NCBI GenBank assembly: GCA_024734495.1
Contig: JALMQS010000225.1
Location: 12,553,573 to 12,617,572, forward strand
Length of the DNA: 64,000 bases
DNA from: Forficula auricularia
Taxonomy: Eukaryota; Arthropoda; Insecta; Dermaptera; Forficulidae
Direction: 5' to 3'
Below, piece after piece: positions 1-38,800 of the stretch; position 1 is the first letter of the stretch; each line of letters starts with the position of its first letter. The notes below the pieces were generated by a model. That model was not told the DNA's origin. It saw only the letters and a program-made list of their open reading frames with translations, and ran no database searches. A program made the translations under genes and the position numbers.

Positions 1-193
1 CCATTAAAAAATCTGAATTTTTGTAAATGGTCCACTTCAATTTGTGAGCAGTTTATTTGTTTAAATATCTTACTTAACAAACTATATCTACCAGATTTCA
101 TCAATGAATGCGCTAAAAAAATGTCATTCTAAATCGTACCCACTGTGATCTAGTAATTTAAAATAAGAAAATGTATTAAATAAAAATAATTAC

Positions 194-2849
<2,656 letters not shown>

Positions 2850-3377
2850 ATTAAATACTATTGTATTCTAAGCAGCTTGAAATAATTCATTAAGAAACTA
2901 TCTTTGAATTTAAATGACAGAAATCATTTGTTGCGTACAGCTGTCAAAATGTCAATGTCATTTCAAGAATAAATAATCATTTTCAGTATTTATTTTTAAA
3001 TTTATATTTGAAAATTGCCAAAAATCAGTTAGTTTATCAAAAGATGTAAAAAATTTCATATCTTATATATTTTTTATAATATAAATTAAAAAACATATTA
3101 TTTGAATGAAAGTTTTTTTTTAGAAATCTGTCAAATATTATAATTAATCAAAATAATATCTAACTTTTAAATAAAAGTTAATTTTTAAAGCAATAGTAAT
3201 CTAAGTTAAATTAAATAACATTTTAATAATTGAATTTTTCCAATGATCTAATTGATATGAATGATATAATATCAGTATTGAACTTGATTCGATTCTTTCT
3301 CCATGTTGCCTCCCCGCCCTGCCATTGACGCTCATTTCCTTGACGAGGCATATCGACGTGACATTTTGTTGTGAAAA
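2850..3377. promoter_or_regulatory. Shared WDR13/Rac1 intergenic promoter region
   Basis: 528 bp separate the two divergent start codons. Most is AT-rich, but 3298-3362 is clearly richer in GC (CTCCCCGCCCTGCC, TTGACGAGGCATATCGACGTG). This lies just upstream of the Rac1 ATG and may be 5' UTR or core promoter. I see no convincing TATA box at a fixed distance. Transcript starts are not visible from sequence. Confidence 0.5.
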
Positions 3378-27675
<24,298 letters not shown>

Positions 27676-28798
27676 AAGATTGCCCTTAAATATTGGACAT
27701 AGCTACTATCACACACCACACACATGAAGCTATACTATATATAGATACAATTATTTCTAAAAAGATTTTGGAGCGTTCTCCATTCCCTTTATAATTTTTA
27801 TTTCAAACACTAGTTAATCTAACACATGCTTAATTTCATACTATTATTAATGATCTCTCATGCGTTTTTATTTGTTTTAAAAATTCCTTTTCATTGCATT
27901 TGAATTCTAATACAATAACAACTTTAATCTATGGTGGACGCCTCCTTTCAGTATTGTGGACCTTAAATGAGGTGTTGTGTTAATAATTCGAAAGAATATG
28001 ACCTCGAGGCCACTGGATAAATAAATATATATGTATAAATATATATAATATGGTGCAAAAAAAGTTTAGGAAAATAAAAAAAAATAAAAAAAAATTTAAA
28101 AAATAAGAGGACAATTAACAAAAATCTAAGGCATATCGTATGGATGGTGAGTGTGCAAGTTATATGAATGGATGTCTGTTTGAATCTATGAATGTTTGTC
28201 TTTTAAATGTTAGCCAGCAAATAATTTGCAATAATGGCTTAAATAATTTTTGCGAGAGCATTTCGGGGTTGTTCATATATATAATAATATATAGGAGCGA
28301 TTGTGATTCATATGGGGGTGACTATTAATTAATTCATTTATGCCAATTTAAATTAATAGCCCCCTCGTTTTTTTTTTTGTTTTTTTTTAAATAAATTTAC
28401 CGATCAGTGTCCTGTTTTCAAAATATATAATTTTTCATTCTTAACATTTGATGGTCATTAGCCCCATTTTGCTCGCGCTTCCTTTTTTCTTATCTTTATT
28501 TGACAAATCATAAAAATGTTTTGCTCTAAAATGAATCCTGACCTATCTACACTTTATTGTTTTTACCCAACAATAATTTAAATTTTTAATTTTCTGTTTT
28601 TTTTCTTTTTTTTCCCGTTTTTAATTTTTTTTTTCAAATGCACAAAATAATTTTGATAGTTGTATATATACATAAATTACTTTACTCCTAATTTTTATGA
28701 CATTTTAAATTTTTTTACACGGGGTCATTTTTAGGGCTTTTATGTGTAAATAATTTTTATTACTCTAATAAAACCTTAATTTGCAAAAAAAAAAAAAA
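27676..28798 (+). other. Rac1: Rac1 3' UTR region with candidate poly(A) signal
   Basis: AT-rich, no coding content. An AATAAA at 28767-28772 lies 13 bases before a genomic A-run at 28786-28798 and is a plausible cleavage region. Other AATAAA-like sites are present, so the exact 3' end is uncertain. Confidence 0.45.
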
Positions 28799-29711
28799 TT
28801 GGTAAAAATATTTAATAAGCTAAATTGCTTTGGCTATTGTTTGTTGTTAAGATAAAAAAAAATAAATAAAATTAGTACAATTTTTATGTTGTACAGATAA
28901 CTATCAAATTTGTTATGAAATAAATTGAAATTGTATATTTAATATAATAATAATGATTATAAAAAAATAAATAAATGCAGGAATTATGTTTAGTTTTCAT
29001 ATTATAATTAAATTTTGATTTATTTAAAAATAAATTAATTCTTTTAATTTTTCCTTTTTAATCCCATATTCCTATTTAAATTTTATTTGATGTATTTATG
29101 TAAATAATGTTATTAATTTTTTAAATAAATTGCAAAGTATTTTATTTAAAATCTATATTATTATTTCATATTTTAAAATATAAATAAATAAATATAATTA
29201 ATAATACTAAAATCAGAAATCTTTTATAATAATTAAAAAGTGAAGTTTTATCTTTCCTCAAGCAACATCTTTGCTTATGAACGCACAATTATGCCCAAAA
29301 GCTATATAGTTGAGCGAACTCTTAAAGAAATCATCCGCTCACTCTAAATAAATCAATCAATCAAATGAAATATTAACAACGACTGGAAATCTAGAGGAAT
29401 CATTTTGTAAAATTTTTATTATAAATCATTTTAATTATTATGTTTAAAATAATTATCTATAAATATTTATACACACATCTAAATATATTTTAAGATTTAT
29501 TTAAATTGTATTATTAAAAATAATGTATGTAATCTTTGTAAAAAAAATATTCTTATAAAAATGTCTCTAAATTAAAATATGTATTGACTAATATTTGATA
29601 AAGTATCTTTCGAATAGGTATTTTTTCAGTTTCTATCATACCATACTTTTAATAATTCAATTTTTTATTTTTTATTTTTATCATTTAAAGAATTTCGGTT
29701 GAAATCATTTA
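28799..29711. other. AT-rich intergenic stretch, nothing recognised
   Basis: Long runs of A/T, no open frame with coding character, no repeat family that I recognise. Confidence 0.5.
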
Positions 29712-29905
29712 GGGCCAGTTGTATGTCGGTTGGTAAAATCTTTGTAAAAGTTCTCAAAGGGTAAAACCTTAGAATTCACCTTGTGGCCGACTGTATGGCC
29801 AATCAGATGAAAGTGCGTGTCATCTGGCCTGCACAAGGAGAATTCTAAGGTTTTACCCTTTGTCAACTTTTACAAAGACTTTACCAAATGACATACAACT
29901 GGCCC
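29712..29905. mobile_element. PIF/Harbinger-like MITE, copy 2
   Basis: Ends GGGCCAGTTGTATGTC and GACATACAACTGGCCC, arms mirrored through ACCTTAGAATTC. Flanks TTA / ATA. Confidence 0.72.
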
Positions 29906-30669
29906 ATAGATTAGGAATTTTATTAAGATAATATTCTCCTATAGAATCATCAAAAATGCTTAATTCAGTTAGTTTTATCCGAATCTTAGATGTAAAAATA
30001 AAAGCAAAGTCTTGGACAAATTGGGGTGAATCTAGAGTGCAGCCACTTTTATACACTTACCTCTAGTTCATCGCGACCCCGGTGAATGTGGATTAGTTAT
30101 ATTGCGGTGTTATTTTTTTGAAAAATTTTGTATAAAAGTGATCACTACCCGAACCTTCGAAGACAAAATGTACTTTTAAATAACGCAGAAACAGATTATT
30201 AAACTATGATTTATATTTTGCATGACATTTTTTTTGTTATTGGTGATGTTTATTTTTTAAAATGAATGTTTTTCGAATTTTATACCCTCATTGGTGTCGA
30301 AATTTCGATTATCTCGATCCTGATCGGAACCCATCCCCTACGATGAACTAAAGGTTTGTTACTTCTCTACAACACAAAAAAAGGATTTAATGTTTTTTAT
30401 ATCTGGAGACATGGCAGTGCCCCAGCCAAGATCAATTCGAGGAGGTCAGCACTGCCAGACTACCCTTTACAGGAAGAAATTTGCACCATTACCTCTGAAA
30501 CTTCGCACTCGAAACCTGTACATGCCTGAAATTTTTTCCCTCAATACTAGTCCATAAGTTTAACTAAATTAGAAAATTTCATATTTTTATTGATTCAAGT
30601 TAGAAGAAGCGAAAAATTGGCTTTTTCGTCTCTCACAGAGTTATCAAAATTCTAGAGTTAAAGGAGACA

Positions 30670-30840
30670 ATAAAAGATTGTGTCTTCTGCTGGAAAAATA
30701 ATTTTTTTAATTTATTTATTACGAGACTATAGTTTCGAGGGCTTTTTGTCCTCTTCACCAGTCTATTACAATTGATGTGTGAAAGTCACACTCTTTTATT
30801 GTCTCCTTTAATTTATAAAAATTCTGGTACTCTCGGCAAA
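30670..30840. repeat. FB1 family copy with hammerhead-like core
   Basis: Shares GACACACTC-type sequence, TTTTATTGTCTCCTT and ACTCTCGGCAAAA with 55970-56060. Minus 30725-30763 reads CTGGTGA, stem GAGG/CCTC, GAAAC, TATA, GTC (one base off CTGATGA). Confidence 0.6.
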
Positions 30841-30880
30841 AAGAAACTTGCAATTGAAAATTCTAGAATATTTCCGTTGA

Positions 30881-31330
30881 TCCTTGGAAATATTTGGCTT
30901 AGTGGTAGAGTTTGGGGTACAATTAAAGGGAAACCCGAAACTTTCCCTTTTTCAGGACCTAAAATGAAGATATGAAATTTATAGAGTGAAAATAGAATGC
31001 TAAAATTTATCATATTGGTTGAGCACATTAATAAAGGAAGACATCGAAAGACGAAAAGTTCTCTTGCTCAGCATTTTAAATAAAATAGTTGAGTTAATAA
31101 TTAAAATTGTCATCTAATAAAAATTAAACGACTCTAGAATGCTAAACTTGGCCTTCTAGTAGAGTTTGGTGTATTAATACAAGGAAAACCGAAACTTTCC
31201 CTTTTTTAAGACCTAAAATAAAGATTGAGTTTATAGGTTATATTTACATACCATAGATATTGTCAATTTTGTACTGTTTGGGAGTTTTAATAAAGGGAAA
31301 AATGAAGATTTCCCTTACCTACCATAAAAT
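30881..31330. repeat. Degenerate direct repeats
   Basis: The block GTAGAGTTTGG ... CGAAACTTTCCCTTTTT ... GACCTAAAAT(G/A)AAGAT occurs at about 30904-30972 and 31163-31226, with a weaker third copy near 31279. Spacing about 260 bp. Function unknown. Confidence 0.5.
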
Positions 31331-31899
31331 GGAGGGGCTGAAGAGTGTACACAAAACTCGGCTGGGTGGTAAAGTTTAGGTTAGAGATGCTTTCCCAAAA
31401 TTTTATCAACTGGTTCACAGTGAAATTACTTCCTCCTCAAAAAGTACCCGGAATTTCTTCTTAATTTTGAAGCGATTAATTGATAAATTTGCAATCAAAC
31501 TCTTAAAAAGATACATATTATACTGCCGTAGAAATCTCCTGTTGACAAAAACGAAGCATTATTTCTAATCTCATTTCCACTGGAATAGTCTATAATTTGT
31601 ATTCTGCTTACAAATTCTTGGACCGATTAGCAAAGTTAGAATTGAAAATCTTATGGTGACATACGACAAAAATTGTTGAATAAACCTCTCCTATCACTTG
31701 TACTTAATTAAGTCAGTTTGTAGTTGCATTGAATTTCTAATTTTTAAAAAATGAGATATCCATAATCTGTTTTCTCTTTAGTTTCTGTTCTCTGTTACTC
31801 ACTTATGGCCATCCTGACCCCCTTTAATTTTCTTAAAATATATACTTTTACAGAGGTGGCCACAACGTTGCTTGCGAGCAATACTGATTTTAAAAAGTA

Positions 31900-32554
31900 C
31901 AGGGTTTGGCATAAAGATCTACCACATTTTGAGGAGGTATAAAAAAATGAAAAAAATTTAACTAGAAAAAAAAACTGAATATATTTTTGAAAAAAACATA
32001 AAATAATTTTTTTTAAATATGTCAAAAATGAAAATTGTAGCCCTTTCGACCAAACTTAACCAAATTTTATATACATATTCTGTGGACTCCCAGAAGGCTA
32101 GAAATGCAAAAACTTATACCCAAATTGGGGGGGGGGTCAAAAACGAAAATTCTAGCCCTTTCGACCAAACTCAACCAAATTTTGTATACATATTCTGTGG
32201 ACCACCAGAAGGCCAGAAATGCAAAAACTAACCACCCAAAATGGGAGGAGGGTCAAAAATGAAAATTCTAGCCCTTTCAACCAAACTATGTATACAAAAT
32301 TTGGTTATTTTTTGCATTTCTAGCCTTCTGGGGATCCACAGAATATGTATACAAAATTTGGTTGAGTTTGGTCAAAAGGGATAGAATTTTTATTTATCCC
32401 CCCCCCTCTTTTTTTTCTTTGATAATGTTTAAAATACATTTTAAAAAAATTTCATTTATTTTCTTTTCAAAAATATATTTAGTTTTTTTCTAGTTAAATT
32501 TTTTCATTTTTTTATATCTCTTCAAAATGTGGTAGATCTTTATGCCCCACCCTG
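31900..32554. mobile_element. Palindromic mariner-type element carrying tandem monomers
   Basis: Left end CAGGGTTTGGCATAAAGATC; the right end is its near complement (GATCTTTATGCCCCACCCTG). TA flanks. The inside has about three copies, around 118 bp apart, of the monomer with CCAAATTTTGTATACATATT and GAAATGCAAAAACTAACC, partly inverted about the centre. Confidence 0.7.
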
Positions 32555-32729
32555 TATAATAATTAAATTTAAAAAATAATAATACAAAAATTAAATTAAT
32601 ATGTAATTTGTAATGTTATAAGTAGAGCAAAAAATACATGTTACTTCATTTATATTTTATAAAATAAAAAAATGTGTCTTTTTTAATAAACCATTAATTA
32701 ATCTCCAAACAATCTGGCTCGCTTTGAAA

Positions 32730-33835
32730 CAGTTTTATAAATTTGTGGCTCCCAAAGTTAAGGTTAGTGGCCACCCCTGTACTATTATATATCGTCGCCT
32801 TAGAGAATAAACCTGCTAACTCACAACAAGGAAATTTTATTGGGCAGAGAAAAAACAAACAAAATTTAATATTGTTGTTATGGAAAGAAACTCTGGTTTG
32901 GGACAAACATCCACAACGATTAGAGAGAAAAATTGATATGGTACAAAGGAGGGCGGCTAGATTTGTTTTTGGTAAATTTGATAGGTTTAGTAGTGTCACT
33001 TCAATGATTAATGAATTAGGATGGTCTAGCTTATTGGAGAGAAGGGAATGGGCTAAATTGAAAGTGATTTTCAAAGCCTATAAGGGTTTTAGGAGTTGAG
33101 AGGAAATAACGAATAGATTTCAGGAACCAAATTATTTATTTAATTAATAGAGTAAAGGGTGTGTATTATTAACTAACATCATGTTTCACCTAAAACCTAC
33201 ACCACTTTCCATAAGTAAAATCAAATTATTTATGTAGAACTGATCATAGAAAAAAGATTCGTAAGCCAAGATTCTTGAAAAATATCGGTTTACATTCAAT
33301 TGTAGGATCTGGCATTGATTTGTGGAACAGTCTGTCTGTTACTACTTGGGATTATAGTCCTCTGCCCTCTATGATTAAATCAATTATAAATTTTGTCAAG
33401 TCCTAATGTCCTAGAGTTGTGCAAAATTTTATTTAGTTCTCACAAGCAGAGATTAGGTGAGGTAGAGAGAGGTCATACCATCCTTGTTAAGGTTTTGACT
33501 AGGTTTCCTTAACAACTTATGGCAAATGTCGGGATGGCTAATGCGTCGCTTGCTCCTGGTATCGGGTTTTTGCGCGGAATTTTTAAATTACTTTTGTCTT
33601 TTGATGGAAATCTATGGTCATGTTATTTGTTAATGAGCATACATTTCTATTTTTTTTTTTTTTTTTTTTTTTTTACTTGTTTATTATTTGTTAAATTGTT
33701 GTAATTAATTTGTATTGATGTTTATTAATGTATTGTAGCTAGATTGTATTGATGTTTGGAGGACCTAGCCACCGAGGACTTGTGCCTCTAAGCAGGTCGA
33801 GGAATAAAGATTTATTTATTTATTTTATTTATTAT
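32730..33835 (+). pseudogene. LINE fragment: reverse-transcriptase C-terminus and 3' tail
   Basis: VWDKHPQRLERKIDMVQRRA, ARFVFGKFDRFSSVTSMIN and ELGWSSLLERREWAKLKV are typical of the region after the RT domain in CR1/L2/Jockey-like LINEs. After an inserted repeat (about 33120-33230), frame resumes with RKPRFLKNIGLHSIVGSG and DLWNSL, ending at TAA near 33404. The 3' UTR ends in an (ATTT)n tail. Broken and 5'-truncated. Confidence 0.75.
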
Positions 33836-34429
33836 TTTCACATTTTTTTCAAATCGACTCGCGAGTGACGAGACGAGGCTCGATCGGCAATTCCAGCGAG
33901 CTCTGCACTTTTAGTAATTAATTGGCTTTTCATTTTTAAAACTCACAAATAGTTCATGGCAAATATTTTTATATATTAAATTAGGGAATTTAAATATTTA
34001 TATATTAAAAACACGAACTATAAACATGATCGCAAGTCCGAGAAGATCAAGAACATTCGATGGGGGAGAAGTAATCTCCACAGTCGAAGCTCAAATACAA
34101 TGTATACACTAATTCATGTAAGATAATTGGTTCAATAAAATTTATTTATTTATTTATTTATTATAAATATTTATCTATCTATAATTATCGTGGGGACGAA
34201 CTTCTTACATCGACTCGCGAGTGCCCACGAGTTGCGAGGCGTGGCGCGAGCGTGAATGTGTAAACCTGCGTTATCTAAAATATAAAAACTTAATATATCA
34301 TGTATGTGGATTGTGGATCTTATAAATGATACTAGAAACTAGATACTAGTAAATATATCAAATAAAAAATGTATAGGGCTCTTTTTAGTTATACAGCCAG
34401 GGGTCCTCAGCCACCAGAATCCTCCACCA

Positions 34430-34770
34430 GTGATGGTCTTTGGGGGGGGGGGACGCATATGGGCGCCTCCCAGGGGCGCCTAATGTTTCTTCTTTAAGTA
34501 CCATATCAGGTCTCCCTGACGTCTCTCTCCATATATACCTGTGCTGAGTGTGTTTTGCTGTTTTATACAGATATAAGGGACCTACTTTTTAATGCCGGTT
34601 CTGAACGGCTAGTTTGGAGAGGTTGACTAGGCAATGATACTCTTGGTAGTTTGGCATTGCTTTCCAAGAGGAGGCGACTGCAAATATCTACCGAGACTCA
34701 GTCTCGAACCAGCATACTTCAGCCCGACACTCTAACCACTGACCCACAGTCGCCTCTTGCCTAATGTTTA
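34430..34770 (-). repeat. tRNA-derived SINE-like repeat
   Basis: On the minus strand there are pol III box-like signals: TGGGTCAGTGGTTAGAGTG and GGTTCGAGACT. GAGGCGACTG appears at both ends (34672-34681 and, inverted, 34748-34757). Flanked by a G-run and GGGCGCC blocks. Confidence 0.45.
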
Positions 34771-35694
34771 GGGACGCTAAAGCCGATTTTTTTTAATTAC
34801 ATTAATCAACCAAACTGCAGTTTATCGAAATACTCAATCTTTACAAGGGACCCCAAGCAAAATTCTAAGACCAGCGCTATCCGCCACTGCTTCTGGGTAT
34901 ACAACATATTACTCAATAAAATTGGGATTGTAAAGAATATGAGATGTTTTTGTCAACCAAAAGTACATATATGCCCATAGATTTCCCAAGTTCTTGTTTT
35001 TCTTCCAATTCTACAATTCAAAATGATTGTCTTAAAAGTGTTTCTTAAATAATCCTATAGATAGTATTACCATCTAAAAATAAATCGTTTTTATGAATCT
35101 AAAAATATCTGGATAATACTACTGATTTATATTTAAAGAAGAAAAAGAATTATTTCAATTATATGATTTATTATTTATTAAACACTGATTGGTTTAAATA
35201 TTATTATATGTATAAATATTTCTCCTCCACTCTTAGAATTAAAACTCCCGCCTTTTACATTCGTTTCTAGAACAAGTTCAATTTATTGTTTATTCTATTT
35301 ATACTATACATCACAAATATATTTTTTCCATCATTTCAATTTTAGTTAAATTTATTTATAGCTAATCTCCTATCAATTTTTATAGAAACCAGTTGCCATT
35401 AGATGACCAAAAGCTCTCGTGAGTTAAACCGCCAGACATTTCATCTTTTATAATTCGAATGTCAAAGAAAAAAAATCTATTTTAAAAATTTTTAATATTT
35501 CTAGCAAGATTATGTTTTAGAAGAATCCAATTTAGATGTTTTAGTATCATCTTTTTTTAATATAAAATATATTTAATATGGTATAAAAGATTTTTATTCA
35601 AATATTTAATCAAACACAATTTGCCTGTGTTCCAAATTGTTTAGTTTATTTTTCAGGTATAGAATATCAATTATCTCGTATTTCTTTTTCGCAG
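34771..35694. other. Upstream region of CNOT9
   Basis: AT-rich. A 5' UTR exon of CNOT9 probably lies here or further upstream, because an acceptor (TTTCTTTTTCGCAG) precedes the coding exon at 35695. I cannot place it. Confidence 0.4.
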
Positions 35695-35700
35695 AGATAC

Positions 35701-35819
35701 ATGAGTTCCCAACAGAGTCCAGCTAATCTGCAAGCAGGTGTTGATCGTGAGAAGATTTATCAATGGATTATCGAACTTTCCAATCCGGAAACTCGCGAAA
35801 ATGCATTGCTGGAACTTAG
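35701..35819 (+). CDS. CNOT9: CNOT9 coding exon 1
   Basis: 119 nt, ATG to the split Ser codon (LLEL|S), donor GTAAAC. The exon itself begins at about 35695 with 6 nt of 5' UTR. Confidence 0.93.
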
Positions 35820-38800
35820 GTAAACCCTTTTTTTTACTTAGGGAAAGTGATGTAGGTTTTAGGTGAAACATGATATTAATTAATAAAGTAAACCCTTTTA
35901 TAATAATCTCATAATGAGACTCACTAGATTTTCTTGTTGATATAATATATTTTGAGGATATTTTTGGCATAAACATATTAAAATTATATATTCATATTTA
36001 TAAATAAAAAAAATACAAATCTTTACTAGATGAAGGAGGAGGTATCAGCCAAAGATGGAATCGCTGGGTTCAATAAAACACCTTTAAGAAGACGTTTCGG
36101 CCTCAATTTTATTTGGCCATCTTCAGTCAATTAGGAGTTATACACAAAATGCGGTACACATATGTGATCGAACCAAGCCTTGTCAAAAATAAAAATTTCC
36201 AGGCAAGTTATAAATTCACATGAAGCTAAAATTTTTTTTTATTTTTGACAAGGCTTGGTTCGATCACATATGTGTACCGCATTTTGTGTATAACTCCTAA
36301 TTGACTAAAGATGGCCAAATAAAATTCAGGCCGAAACGTCTCATTAAAGGTGTTTTATTGAACCCAGCGATTCCATCTTTGGCTGATACCTCCTCCTTCA
36401 TCTAGTACAGTTTCATCACAGCCACGAACTCTAACAATATTCATACAAATCTTTTATAAAAAACATTCCAAAACAAGTTTATTCCAAAGCCAAACGTTTC
36501 GGGAGAATTTCTCCCTTTTTCAATGGTCAAATTTTTTCAAAAAAAGAAAAAATAAGCTGACATGTTCTGATGAGGCCATCCACTTGACTTTACCATACAA
36601 CCTGGCCCCTCACTTATATTTAATATTTAATAAAATTATTTATAATCATGTAGGGGTCGGGGGGTTAGCTTTTGCATTTTTAGCCTCCTGGGGGCCCACT
36701 GATTATGTATACAAAATTTGGTTGAGTTTGGTACAAGGGCCTAGATTTTCATTTTTTGACCCCTTCCGCCCCTCCCCTCTTAATTCTGGGTCGATATGCA
36801 CCAAAATCTAATAAGCTCTTAATCTCAATGGATGAAAACTAGGTGTGAAATTTGGTTTTGATATTCACACTAGTTTTTGAGCTAGCTCGTCCACAAAAAT
36901 TTGGCAACGCCCAGATTAACAGCCATTTTGACAAAACAATTTATTTCGAAAAATATAATTTTTTCGATCTTCACTTAGAGCGAAATGCCATGGTTTCGCT
37001 CAATTTTTTTTAATCAAAATAGTTTCTGCCGTTTTTGAGATATTTCGAAAAAAAGAAGGAAAAAACACTTTTTTCATGCACGATTACAATACTTGACCAT
37101 ACCCTGTATGGTAAAGTAAAAAGTTGCTTTCTCTAGAATTTAGAAAGCAACACTCAGATATTCTAAATTCTAGAGAAAGCAACTTTCTTCTTTTTTTGAA
37201 AAAATTTGACCATTGAAAAAGGGACAAATTCTCCCGAAACGTTTGGCTTTTGAATAAACGTGTTTTGGATTGTTTTTTATAAAATATTTGTATTTTTTCA
37301 TTTATATAAACAATCAATAAATTTTTTTTCTTTTATATATTCATATGTTTTGAAATAATTTATACATTGTTTTATTGTATTGAATAAATACGTTTCTTTT
37401 ATCAAAACAATCTCAAAATGTTTATTAAATATTCAAACGTTTTTTATCAATGGAAATTTTGAAAATTACTTGCTTAAAAAAGGATTTTCATTTTTGACAC
37501 AACCACTCGGCTCTGTCCCATGCTCTTAGATCTCTCTAAATGTCTCGCATCCCATATCCCTAATTACTTATTTGATTGAAGTATTCTAATCTAGGCCTTC
37601 CCCTTTTATTTCCCACCTCCCCCTTCAAGATATTCCTAAGTAATCCCCCGTGTCTCAGTGTGTGCCCTTTGGAATTCTACCCATCCATTTGATATTCATC
37701 ATTCCATTTAGCACCACATTTCGTAAGCCTGCAATCTCTTTCTCTCCGATTCTCCAATCGTCCAGGTTGCACATCCAAACATACACGGGCGTAGCCACGA
37801 GGGGGGTGGTCTGACCCCCCCTAATGGCATGGCTCATGGGATGAGTAACGACAACGACAAACCGTTTCTTATGGCAAACTAACCGTAATTAAATATATTT
37901 CATATGTTTAATCAAGTATTATGTTCTTTTTTATTTTCTTGAAGTACCTATTTGTTTTAATAAAAAAATGAACACAAAATATTTTGCTTTGTGGGTTGAC
38001 TCCACCCCCCCCCCCCATGAAAATTTCTGGCTACGACACTGCATATATGCCATAGCAGTTTTTGTTTTAAATTAAATCCCATTTTAGCTTTGGCAATCCG
38101 TGATTTAATTTTTTTTTTTGCTCTTCACATCACATTTGATTTTACTTCCAAGATAGCGGAATTTCTTAACTTCTAGATGGTCTTGGTCAATTTTGATGCA
38201 TTCCTGACAGTGGCTTAGCCAGAAAATTTTCTTGGGGGGGGGGGGGGGTAATCCACAAAGCAAAATATTTAGTGGGAATTTTTTTTATTCAAACAAATAG
38301 GTACTTCAAGAAATTAAAAAAGAACATATTTCTTGATTAAACATATGAAATATATATTTAATTACGGTTATTTTGCCATAAGAAACGGTTTGTCGTTGCC
38401 GTTACTCATCCCTGCCCTTGGGGGGGGGGGGGGTCTGCTAAATCCCTATCAAATTTCGAGGAAAAAAAACTTTGATAAAATCAATTGAAAAATGAATTTT
38501 ATTGAGTGGGTATTGATGAGGCAGTCCAAAATTAAAGAAAAGAAGATAATTTACACTAAATTCTGCTGATAATGAAATACACTGAGAGAGAAGACTGAGG
38601 AGAACATTGGATTTCCTTCACTGACTTTTCAAAATCCTGAAGAAGGAGGGAATAAGCCTTCGAAATGTCGGCTTTGAATAAAAAATATAATTATCATTAT
38701 CTCTTTTTACTTTACCATTCAGGGTATGGTCAAGTATTGTAATCGTGCATGAAAAAAGTGTTTTTTTTCCCTTCTTTTTTTCAAAATATCTAAAAAACGG

